NCBI GenBank assembly: GCA_028866575.1
Contig: JAGWHU010000006.1
Location: 1 to 64,000, forward strand
Source: Candidatus Micrarchaeota archaeon
Lineage (GTDB): Archaea; Micrarchaeota; Micrarchaeia; Micrarchaeales; Micrarchaeaceae
Length of the DNA: 64,000 nucleotides
Direction of reading: 5' to 3'
The notes beneath the pieces are model-generated. The model ran no database searches. It saw nothing but the letters and a program-made list of their open reading frames with translations, and was not told the origin of the DNA. The position numbers were made by a program, and so were the translations under genes. Below are positions 57,648 to 64,000 of this stretch, in pieces (position 1 is the stretch's first letter; every line of letters starts with the position of its first letter).

Positions 57648-58553
57648 ATCAATTGCAGGGCTCTTTATGCCCATCTTGCTTATGTCGAAGATCCTCTTGG
57701 CCTGGTATTCTATGCCGCCGGAAAGCACGTACGTATCCGTATCGTGCACGTCCTTCAGGAACCTGGACATGTAGGCTGAAAAATTGCCGTTGTTGCACAC
57801 CAGTATGCTGCCCCTTAGCTTGGAGAATTTCTGCTTGTCCATGTGGACAAAGTCGTTAGGATTGACGGCCAGTATCGCGCTGCCGTCTATGTCAAGCTTG
57901 TCAGCAACGTATTCAAGCGGCTCCCTCCCCAGCCATATGAATTTCGAGCCGGTGTACTTTATCAGCCTTCTGGAGGTTTCCATGTCCACGAAATTGGAAT
58001 CAACATTGCCATACCCGATGTTCATCTGGCTTGCTATGCTCTCCTTGCTTTCCTTGACGTCGCCTCTCAGATACTCCGTCATCTTCTCCAGGAAGGTGAA
58101 TATAGCCCTGGCATCATCGGTCTTGAGCCCGTCCACCTCGCCCTCGCCGTTGCTTGCGCCGGTATTCATGTGTATGTACAGCGACGAGAATTTCATCCCG
58201 GTGTAAAGCGTTATGTTTATTATGTTGCTGTATGGTATGGACTCGTATTTTGTAGGGGAGAAGACGTTGTGGCCTGTCCACAGCGACCAGAACGACGGCT
58301 TGACAACTATGACGCGCTGGTTCGTGGCCAGCACCCGCATAGGTGCAAAGGACTTGAGCAGGCTCTGCTTCGCCTCTATGACTGTGTATTCATCCTTGTA
58401 CAGTATGTGCCTCAGGACATTGTAGCATCTCTCGCTGTGCAGATGCCTTGGAAGAAAATTCCCCGGAAGGAACAACACTGCCTTTTCTATCGCGGCTTCG
58501 ATAGCAGAGATGTCACGACTTGCATCCCTTTCCGCCGAAGTGTTCTCGGCCAT
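57633..58553 (-). CDS. PH-domain protein with a C-terminal rhodanese-like domain
   Basis: About 306 residues. Residues about 50-165 have the pattern of YokE-type PH domains (VLATNQRVIVVKPSFWSLW, YESIPYSNIINITLYTG). Residues about 205-285 resemble a rhodanese: a DIDGSAILAV strand, then the active-site loop LVCNNGNFSA with Cys253 and the closing DTYVLSGGIEY. The usual rhodanese loop is Cys-x-x-Gly-x-Arg-Ser; here Arg is replaced by Phe. Such fusions are rare. ATG 58553 follows GGGTGATG. It converges with trxB, so a redox or sulfur link is possible but not proven. Confidence 0.65.
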   Translation of the reverse strand: MAENTSAERDASRDISAIEAAIEKAVLFLPGNFLPRHLHSERCYNVLRHILYKDEYTVIEAKQSLLKSFAPMRVLATNQRVIVVKPSFWSLWTGHNVFSPTKYESIPYSNIINITLYTGMKFSSLYIHMNTGASNGEGEVDGLKTDDARAIFTFLEKMTEYLRGDVKESKESIASQMNIGYGNVDSNFVDMETSRRLIKYTGSKFIWLGREPLEYVADKLDIDGSAILAVNPNDFVHMDKQKFSKLRGSILVCNNGNFSAYMSRFLKDVHDTDTYVLSGGIEYQAKRIFDISKMGIKSPAIDSELS

Positions 58554-58698
58554 TTGCATCACCCAACAACTCACCCATTATACTATGCATATAAGTTAAT
58601 ATAAGCGTTTCCGAGGTTATGTGGTATTGCGGTATATGTGCATTTTGGCATCTCCGAAACAGTTGCGCCAAAACAGGAAAACCTAAAATTTTGAAAGC

Positions 58699-58707
58699 AA
58701 TTAAAAG
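58699..58707 (+). promoter_or_regulatory. TATA element of the membrane PH-domain gene
   Basis: AATTAAAAG is centred about 25 nt before ATG 58728, the leaderless spacing. Confidence 0.45.
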
Positions 58708-58727
58708 CTTGAAAAAAGCATAGCATT

Positions 58728-59378
58728 ATGGTGGATGGTGTGGATGCACAGGGCTTCGGCGAGGCCGAGGGCAGCAACATAGAATGGGTAGGGCAGCTGC
58801 CGTTCAGGCTGCAGGAGAAGGAGATGATACTGAGGCAGGTGAAGCCCAAGTTCCTGGGCTTCATGCTCTCGAGAACATTTGGCGCGTACATAGCATTGGC
58901 CATGTTCATGATCGCGCTCATTGCAATTTCCGGCATACTCGTACTCCCTGCGTACATTGCCCTCGGGGGTGCGGGGATACTCATCCTGATGTTCGTAATA
59001 GTGTCGATAAAGCCGCTTGTGACGTACGGCAAGTTCCTTTATTGGATAACCAACCACAGGGTAATAGGGAAGAGGGGCGTCATAGGCTACAGCGTGGATT
59101 CCATACCGTTGGAAAACGTGACGGACGTAGTGATCAACAGGAGCACGATAGACAGGCTGCTCGGACTTTCTTCGCTGATAATAGTGCCCATGACGACCGC
59201 AAGGACCAGCGGCAACTCGCCTGACGAGCAAACGCAGAACCCCAACTTCTTCCCCGCATTGAGCCCAGATACAGCCGAGGAGTTGCAAAAACTCCTGTTC
59301 GACCTGAAGGACTCAAGGAAGAAGGAGCTTTCAGCAGCGGCGGCACCACCGGTACCAACCGCGGTTGCAGGGAGATAG
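58728..59378 (+). CDS. Membrane protein with bacterial PH (bPH_2-like) domain
   Basis: A 216-residue protein. Two membrane helices (about residues 50-70 and 77-100) precede the PH-like domain with the phrase YWITNHRVIGKRGVIGYSVDSIPLENVTDVVINRSTIDRLLG, the hallmark of bPH_2 proteins. The tail is disordered and Pro/Ala rich. Function of such domains is poorly known. It is followed by the deacetylase-like gene after one base and likely forms an operon with it. Confidence 0.8.
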   Translation: MVDGVDAQGFGEAEGSNIEWVGQLPFRLQEKEMILRQVKPKFLGFMLSRTFGAYIALAMFMIALIAISGILVLPAYIALGGAGILILMFVIVSIKPLVTYGKFLYWITNHRVIGKRGVIGYSVDSIPLENVTDVVINRSTIDRLLGLSSLIIVPMTTARTSGNSPDEQTQNPNFFPALSPDTAEELQKLLFDLKDSRKKELSAAAAPPVPTAVAGR

Positions 59379-59379
59379 A

Positions 59380-60651
59380 ATGCGCAGCATGAAGGTGCTT
59401 TTCGTAATGCTATCGCTGCTAGCGCTGGCAGGCGTTTCCAGGGCGGATTCTATGGTGACGATACTTGATTATCACCAGTTCGCGCCCAACGGCACCGAGA
59501 CAAGCCAGTACATAACAAACTACAGCGTATTCATGAAGCAGATGGACTGGCTGCAAAGGAACAACTACCACACCATAACGCTGGCAAGGCTGGTTGATTA
59601 CATGGCGAACGGAACCCCGGTGCCGCAGAACACCGTGGTTCTCACCTTCTCCGACGGCTGGAAAACGGACATAACTTTTGTGCAGCCGGTGCTGAAATCG
59701 CACGGGTTCGTAGGGACATTCTGCATCGTTGCAGGATACATGGCTAATTCCTATCCTGCATTCATGAATACTTCCGATGTCAAGTACCTGCAGGGCCAAG
59801 GCGACGAGATATGCGGCCACACGTACAACCACCTGAACCTTGTCAATCCATCGGAGAACCCGAATGACGAGGCTGCAAATTGGGTGCTCGAGCTGAACGT
59901 ATCAACAAACATGTTCAGGAGCAACGGTATAAACGTGACGGATTTCAACGTTCCGTATTGCCAGTACAACGAGTCGCTTGTAAGGTGGGTAGAGGCGTTG
60001 GGCTACAGGGCCACAAAACTGTGCGAAAACAACTTCCAGAACTTCAGCGATCCTTCCATAGACCCGAGGTTTGATTACACGATGTTCGGGACCAATGCGC
60101 CTTACTGGGGCATAACGGATGTAGAGCCGAATGCGACGCTTGCGAACATAACCGTTTTTGCAAACCTGGTAATGGACGGCGACAGGGGTCCTCAGGCCAC
60201 GATTACCACTACAATAGCAACAACGGCAATCAGCTCGACAACAATCCATTTTGCGACAACGACGATAAGCCAGAATTGCATGTACAGGAATTCGGGAGGG
60301 GCGGACGACAGCGGTTGGTGGTGCTTCACAGTGCCAGGAAACGATTCGGGGGAGGAGCTTAGCTGGGTGACAAGATATTTCGGGATATGCACAGCTACGC
60401 TTGTTTCGGACAACAACATACCTCCTGACGCAAAGACATATTCTGGGGAGGTGCTCAGGATACCCAACGGCAAGGGATGCCCGGTCGCGGCCATCGCACC
60501 GGATCCTGGCATTACAATATACCCGATAACGATAGGCAACACAGGCCCGGGCAAGAAGCCGATATTCGGGCCCATAACCTATGCCGTCATAAAGATGATC
60601 AAAGATCTGGGCATGAAGTTCTTCAGCGTGATAGAGCAGGAGATAAAATAG
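59380..60651 (+). CDS. Secreted polysaccharide-deacetylase-like protein without the catalytic base
   Basis: About 423 residues: signal peptide (VLFVMLSLLALAGVSRA), then a NodB-type domain. The metal triad is present: Asp92 in TFSDGW and His147/His151 in GHTYNH. The first Asp of the usual TFDDG, the catalytic base, is Ser91. A Thr-rich linker (about 275-300) joins an outer domain with several cysteines. It may bind glycans without cleaving, or use another base. GGGAGAT before ATG 59380 is the ribosome binding site; it directly follows the PH-domain gene. Confidence 0.8.
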   Translation: MRSMKVLFVMLSLLALAGVSRADSMVTILDYHQFAPNGTETSQYITNYSVFMKQMDWLQRNNYHTITLARLVDYMANGTPVPQNTVVLTFSDGWKTDITFVQPVLKSHGFVGTFCIVAGYMANSYPAFMNTSDVKYLQGQGDEICGHTYNHLNLVNPSENPNDEAANWVLELNVSTNMFRSNGINVTDFNVPYCQYNESLVRWVEALGYRATKLCENNFQNFSDPSIDPRFDYTMFGTNAPYWGITDVEPNATLANITVFANLVMDGDRGPQATITTTIATTAISSTTIHFATTTISQNCMYRNSGGADDSGWWCFTVPGNDSGEELSWVTRYFGICTATLVSDNNIPPDAKTYSGEVLRIPNGKGCPVAAIAPDPGITIYPITIGNTGPGKKPIFGPITYAVIKMIKDLGMKFFSVIEQEIK

Positions 60652-60652
60652 A

Positions 60653-61720
60653 TCACACAAGGGCCCTTTGGCCCGTTCTCTTTTCCAGCATGTAGACCCT
60701 TACGCCTACCTTCCTCACGCTCCTGCCGCTCGTGATTTCGGCGAGCAGCGGCAGGGCTATGCCCTCCAGCGCCTCTATTGAATCGGCATAGTTGCTGATC
60801 TTCCTGTTCTTTATGCGCTCGGTGAAATCGGAATACCTTGCCTTTACCGATATCCCTTTGAACCACATCCCCTTTTTTTTGACTTCCAGTATGACCTCAT
60901 TGGACAGCTTCCTCGCCATGCTGGCAATCTTGGCCCCGTCCCTTGTGTCGCTCTCCAGCGTCCTTTCCCTGCCTATGGAAAGCACAGCGTCGTAATTGCC
61001 GCTTACCCTGCTATTGTCCATCCCGTTCGCAAGCAGGAAAAGCTCCCTGCCGAATGCCCCGAACATCTCTATCAACACGTTGGGGTCCGCTTTTGAAAGC
61101 TGGCCTATTGTAGTTATGCCCCTTTCCCTGAGCCTGGCCTCGCTGCTCCTGCCCACGCCGAGGATGCTGCCTATGCCCTTGTCCTTCAGGAACTGCTTGA
61201 TCTCTTGCTCTTTGAGTATGCCTATGCCGTTGGGCTTGGCGCTGTCGCACACGATCTTGGCGTATGTCTTGCCCGCGCATATGCCTATGGTGCACGGCAG
61301 CTGCATATCCTTGTTTATCTTATCCTTGATGGACTTTGCGAGAGTTTCCGCGTCCGGATAGCTGATGTCGCCTATGTCTAGCGCAGCCTCGTCTATGCTT
61401 ATGACCTCCGTCTTGAATCCGTAACTTTTCAGCATCTCCATCACCTTCCCTGAAACCTGCTCGTAGAAATTCTCGTCGGATTCAAGATATACCAGATCCG
61501 GATCCAGCCTCAGAGCCTGCATCGTCGGCATGCCGCTGCGTATCCCGAATTTCCTGGCCTCGTAATTGCACGTCTGGACAACCCCCTTCTCCTTCCTTGC
61601 TATGGTTGCAGTGCCAACGACCAGCGGCTTTGATTTCAGATCGGGGTGCCGGGACTCCTCGCATGCTGCGAAGAAATAATCCATGTCAAGGAACAACACC
61701 AGCGGCAAAGACACACCCAC
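60653..61720 (-). CDS. dinB: Y-family DNA polymerase (DinB/Dpo4)
   Basis: A translesion polymerase of 355 residues. The palm has the metal-binding FLDMDYFFA and the SIDEAALDI signature (Asp-Glu pair); fingers, thumb (ILGVGRSSEARLRERGITTIGQLS) and the little-finger domain (TEVILEVKKKGMWFKGISVKARYSDFT-like segment, here NEVILEVKKKG) are complete. GTG 61720 is the longest start; a TTG at 61708 with GGGTG upstream places the catalytic Asp closer to the N-terminus, as in the family. Convergent with the deacetylase-like gene by 1 bp. Confidence 0.95.
   Translation of the reverse strand: MGVSLPLVLFLDMDYFFAACEESRHPDLKSKPLVVGTATIARKEKGVVQTCNYEARKFGIRSGMPTMQALRLDPDLVYLESDENFYEQVSGKVMEMLKSYGFKTEVISIDEAALDIGDISYPDAETLAKSIKDKINKDMQLPCTIGICAGKTYAKIVCDSAKPNGIGILKEQEIKQFLKDKGIGSILGVGRSSEARLRERGITTIGQLSKADPNVLIEMFGAFGRELFLLANGMDNSRVSGNYDAVLSIGRERTLESDTRDGAKIASMARKLSNEVILEVKKKGMWFKGISVKARYSDFTERIKNRKISNYADSIEALEGIALPLLAEITSGRSVRKVGVRVYMLEKRTGQRALV
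60661..60684 (+). terminator. Hairpin terminator between convergent genes
   Basis: GGGCC (60661-60665), a 4-nt loop and GGCCC (60670-60674), followed by GTTCTCTTTT. It serves the plus-strand gene and lies within the end of dinB. Confidence 0.5.
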
Positions 61721-61760
61721 GGAGAAACAAATAAATTAGAGAACGGAATGTATATATAAC

Positions 61761-62585
61761 ATGAGAGGCAGCGTCTTCCAGGGGATGTTCTACCCGTCAA
61801 GCAGGCCGGAGATACGGAAATTCGTGGAGTCATCTGTGAAAGATGCGGAAATCGGCGAGGACGTCGATGGCGCGAATGCGTACGTGTCACCGCATGCCGG
61901 ATACATGTACTCCGGCGGCACGGCAGCATACACCTACAGGGCGCTGATGGAAAACCGAAAACTCAAAGATGCTGATTCAATAGTGTTTGTGGGGCCCAAC
62001 CATACGGGTAACGGAAGGCCCATATCCGTATCGATGGAAGACTGGGAAACCCCTGCGGGGAAATCGCTGAACGACAGGAAACTCTCGAAGGAGATAGCTG
62101 GAAGCTCAGAATACATAGACGTGGACGAGGAGGCCCATTCCGGGGAGCACTCTATAGAGGTGCAGCTGCCGTTCCTGCAGTGCCTTGCGCCCGAGAAGAA
62201 GGTATCAATAATATGCATGGGAGACCAGGGCCTGAAGGCAAGCAGGATACTGGCTGATGCGATAATAAAGGCATCGGAGAGCACTCGCAGGAATATACTG
62301 GTGATTGCAAGCTCGGACTTCAACCATTACGAATCCGCTGAAACTGCAAGAAGGAAGGACATGAGGCTCCTGGATGCAGCAAAGTCCCTTGACAGCGCAG
62401 GCATCATAAGCCTTGCTGGCGAAACAGGGGACAGCGCGTGCGGGATAGGCCCGATTGCGGTTGCGATGCTCTTTGCAAAGCACAGCGGCTCTAAGAGGGG
62501 TGCGGTGCTCAAGTACAGCAATTCCGGGTACGCAACAAAGGACTATTCAAGCGTTGTTGCGTATTCATCGATTGCATTCGTATAA
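61761..62585 (+). CDS. Memo-family protein
   Basis: A 274-residue homologue of the Memo/YjbM-type superfamily (related to class III extradiol dioxygenases). The N-terminus RGSVFQGMFYPSS corresponds to the family's R-x-x-x-x-G-x-F-Y-P. Conserved phrases include VSPHAGYMYSGGTAAYTYRAL, VGPNHTGNG and ASSDFNHYESAE; the last His and the first His-Ala-Gly could bind metal. Catalytic role is unproven in archaea. An AATAAATTA element about 28 nt upstream supports ATG 61761. Divergent from dinB. Confidence 0.9.
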   Translation: MRGSVFQGMFYPSSRPEIRKFVESSVKDAEIGEDVDGANAYVSPHAGYMYSGGTAAYTYRALMENRKLKDADSIVFVGPNHTGNGRPISVSMEDWETPAGKSLNDRKLSKEIAGSSEYIDVDEEAHSGEHSIEVQLPFLQCLAPEKKVSIICMGDQGLKASRILADAIIKASESTRRNILVIASSDFNHYESAETARRKDMRLLDAAKSLDSAGIISLAGETGDSACGIGPIAVAMLFAKHSGSKRGAVLKYSNSGYATKDYSSVVAYSSIAFV

Positions 62586-62622
62586 TCAGGAAAAGCTATT
62601 TAAATCCTCTCATCTTTATATA

Positions 62623-63285
62623 ATGGAACAATGGGGGAGTATGTATATGTTGAAAATAGCACCCAACACTAGGGCAATTGGCATTATCCTGGCGCTTTCA
62701 TTTCTGATAATGCAGTTCGGCGTACTGCAGTTTGGTGCACAGCCTGCACAGACGATAACGGGGCTTTCTGTATTCGATGTATCCCAGAGCAGTGCGACAA
62801 TATACCTGAACAGCAGCCTTGCCATACCGTTCACGATGAGGCTCACGAACGGCACATCAGGGACATCTTACTTAATAGTGGCCAATGGTGCGGCCCTACA
62901 GGCAAACGGCATATACGTAGGCATAAATCCGAGCAGCGGATCGCCGTCATTCAACGGCACGTTGTACATAAACACCAACATAAACAGCAGCGTGGTTCCG
63001 GGCACGTACGTGCTTAAGATAGAGAGCGGAGGCGCAGACCCACTGTATCCGGGGGTATTCAACTTCACGCTTACAGTAATGAACACAGCAGTGCCGATAA
63101 CTACGCCGCCCATATCCGGGCACACGACATCCTATTCCGTGACATCCGCCCCGACAACCGTTACGCAGTCGCAGGGCGGCGGATCGCTTGGGGGGCTGTC
63201 GATGTCAAGCCTTGAGATAGCGGGCATAATAATAGTGATAATAATCATTGTTATCGTGCTGTTTGCTGTTTCCAGGAAGAAATAA
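62623..63285 (+). CDS. Small cell-surface protein with C-terminal anchor
   Basis: About 220 residues: an N-terminal hydrophobic signal (AIGIILALSFLIMQFGVLQFG), a sequon-rich beta-sandwich-like region, then a Thr/Ser/Gly-rich linker. A C-terminal membrane helix (IAGIIIVIIIIVIVLFAVS) ends in RKK. The architecture is a miniature of the two giant surface proteins, but without repeats. TATA (CTATTTAAAT) at 62596-62605; starts at ATG 62623, or 62641 after GGGGGAG. It probably belongs to the cell envelope. Confidence 0.65.
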   Translation: MEQWGSMYMLKIAPNTRAIGIILALSFLIMQFGVLQFGAQPAQTITGLSVFDVSQSSATIYLNSSLAIPFTMRLTNGTSGTSYLIVANGAALQANGIYVGINPSSGSPSFNGTLYINTNINSSVVPGTYVLKIESGGADPLYPGVFNFTLTVMNTAVPITTPPISGHTTSYSVTSAPTTVTQSQGGGSLGGLSMSSLEIAGIIIVIIIIVIVLFAVSRKK

Positions 63286-63290
63286 CGGGA

Positions 63291-63330
63291 TGCAGGCCCG
63301 TTTGATGCCTGCACATTTTTATATTTTTAT
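63291..63330 (+). terminator. Hairpin terminator after the small surface protein
   Basis: TGCAGGC (63291-63297), a 9-nt loop and GCCTGCA (63307-63313), followed by CATTTTTATATTTTT. It may act on both strands, since the convergent gene ends at 63327. Confidence 0.65.
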
Positions 63331-64000
63331 TCTACTATGCCTACCCCTATGAAGTCCTCGTTCCTGTATATCGCGAATCTTCCTAGCTCGCCGTACTCCT
63401 TGAACCTTTCTACAGGATAGGGCTTTCCGAGATTTACATCAGCATACACAACGCTGTTTGCCGCAACGCCCTTTGAAGGCGAAGGTGCAGAATACGACCC
63501 GGATATGGGCGAGAGCACCCTCTTTATTTTCAGGCCCTTTAGCTGCAGCTCGTGGCTGTTTATGCGTATCGAAAGGCCGGAGCCGGCCTTCCTGCCTTCA
63601 AGCCCTTTTATCAGGAACATCTTTGCTCCGAAAGAGCCCCTCCTGTGCGGGGCCTCGCCCTTGCCGTATATGACGCTGCCGCGCTCTATGCCAGTGGTGC
63701 CGCCGAACATGATAGCCACGTTTGTGCCCGCATGGGCAGACCTTACTTTCTTCCCCTTCACGTATATGCTTTTTATCGTGCCTGTCCTGCCTGAGGGCTC
63801 TATCCTTATCGAGTCGCCAGACTTCATGGAGCCGCTGTACACTATCCCGAACACGGATTCCCTGCCGTCTATTTCCATGCTGTCCTGCACGAATACCCTG
63901 AGCCCTTTACCCTTTTTGCCTGTTCTGGAATGCCTTGCGGCAAGCTCCCTTATGAGCTCAAGCATAGGCTTCCCCTTGTACCACTTCATTCTCCCAGATT
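63327..64000 (-). CDS. EF-1A-class translational GTPase, C-terminal part (partial)
   Basis: At least 223 residues, open into the right edge. Beta-barrel domains 2 and 3 of the EF-1A/HBS1/SelB class: WYKGKPMLELIREL (compare WYKGxTLLEALD of EF-1A), VFVQDSMEIDGRESVFGIVYSGSMKSGDSIRI in domain 2, and a divergent domain 3 ending GRFAIYRNEDFIGVGIVE, as in EF-1A (GRFAVRDMRQTVAVGVI). The sequence differs a lot from canonical aEF-1A, so it is likely an aEF-1A paralogue (release/rescue or SelB-like). The GTPase domain is outside the window. Confidence 0.8.
   Translation of the reverse strand, partial: SGRMKWYKGKPMLELIRELAARHSRTGKKGKGLRVFVQDSMEIDGRESVFGIVYSGSMKSGDSIRIEPSGRTGTIKSIYVKGKKVRSAHAGTNVAIMFGGTTGIERGSVIYGKGEAPHRRGSFGAKMFLIKGLEGRKAGSGLSIRINSHELQLKGLKIKRVLSPISGSYSAPSPSKGVAANSVVYADVNLGKPYPVERFKEYGELGRFAIYRNEDFIGVGIVE

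Noticed and set aside
1-64000. CRISPR array or cas genes
   Set aside because: No regularly spaced repeats of CRISPR type and no Cas motif were seen.
1-64000. Insertion sequences or transposases
   Set aside because: No DDE, serine or tyrosine recombinase motif was recognised; even the island shows only a possible decayed frame.

Overview
This window is archaeal chromosomal DNA, most likely from a small-genome DPANN lineage of the Micrarchaeota/ARMAN type. The archaeal assignment rests on archaeal ribosomal proteins and RNA polymerase subunits (uS2, uS9, uL13, eL18, eL40, uL11, RpoD, RpoN, Spt5), a geranylgeranylglyceryl-phosphate synthase for ether lipids, archaeal-type TATA boxes, an intron-containing tRNA-Leu, a helicase-less XPF nuclease and a Y-family polymerase. 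The DPANN placement is an inference from the many lineage-specific proteins and compact, overlapping genes. First genes of transcription units mostly have a TATA element about 25 nt before the start codon (leaderless mRNA). Internal genes mostly carry a GGTG/GTGA Shine-Dalgarno element. I used this to choose many starts.

Layout. 1-5.4 kb: partial and hypothetical genes, a DPM1-like glycosyltransferase, a zincin-like metallopeptidase, a DMT transporter with an extra C-terminal domain and a small repetitive Ala/Asn/Ser-rich secreted protein. 5.6-17 kb: a double-unit Lrp-type regulator followed by two giant surface proteins (1970 and about 1331 aa) that share a Gly-rich hinge, a C-terminal module, a membrane anchor and a 13-bp promoter block. 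17-22.3 kb: PRC-barrel protein, eL40, a small winged-helix protein, a radical SAM protein, hypotheticals and rps2. 22.35-25.01 kb: an AT-rich island lying exactly between the two halves of a tRNA-Pro(GGG) gene. 25-27.3 kb: the rpoD-tRNA-Leu-rpl18e-rpl13-rps9-rpoN cluster. 27.4-35.3 kb: ThpR, divergent purF/pyrG, XPF nuclease and a large GT-C-like membrane protein. 35.3-38.4 kb: DUF4382-like protein, ArsR regulator and a RelE-type toxin-antitoxin pair. 38.4-43.2 kb: tRNA-Val, RNase Z, a shortened NFACT protein, GGGP synthase, an SDR epimerase and a proline-dehydrogenase-like protein. 43.3-51.7 kb: membrane OB-fold-like protein, EndoIII, uL11, Spt5, Trm5, ScpA/ScpB, pterin dehydratase and a CheD-like protein. 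51.8-64 kb: tRNA-Val, spermidine-synthase-like and Gfo/Idh-like proteins, MscS channel, beta-carbonic anhydrase, MBL nuclease, thioredoxin reductase, two PH-domain proteins (one fused to a rhodanese-like domain), a deacetylase-like protein without its catalytic base, Dpo4, Memo, a third small surface protein and the end of an EF-1A-class GTPase.

The most interesting structure is the split tRNA-Pro. The 5' half (24972-25012, minus) and the 3' half (22352-22401, minus) reassemble into a tRNA with perfect acceptor, anticodon and T stems. They are separated at the anticodon loop by about 2.6 kb that carries a complete tRNA-Pro(GGG) of its own plus a two-acetyltransferase operon. The 3' half also has a 16-nt insertion in the T-loop. 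The island separates rpoN from rps2, which would otherwise flank one tRNA gene at 17 nt and 12 nt. It is either an integrated element that replaces the tRNA it destroyed, or a tRNA gene on the way to (or already using) trans-splicing.
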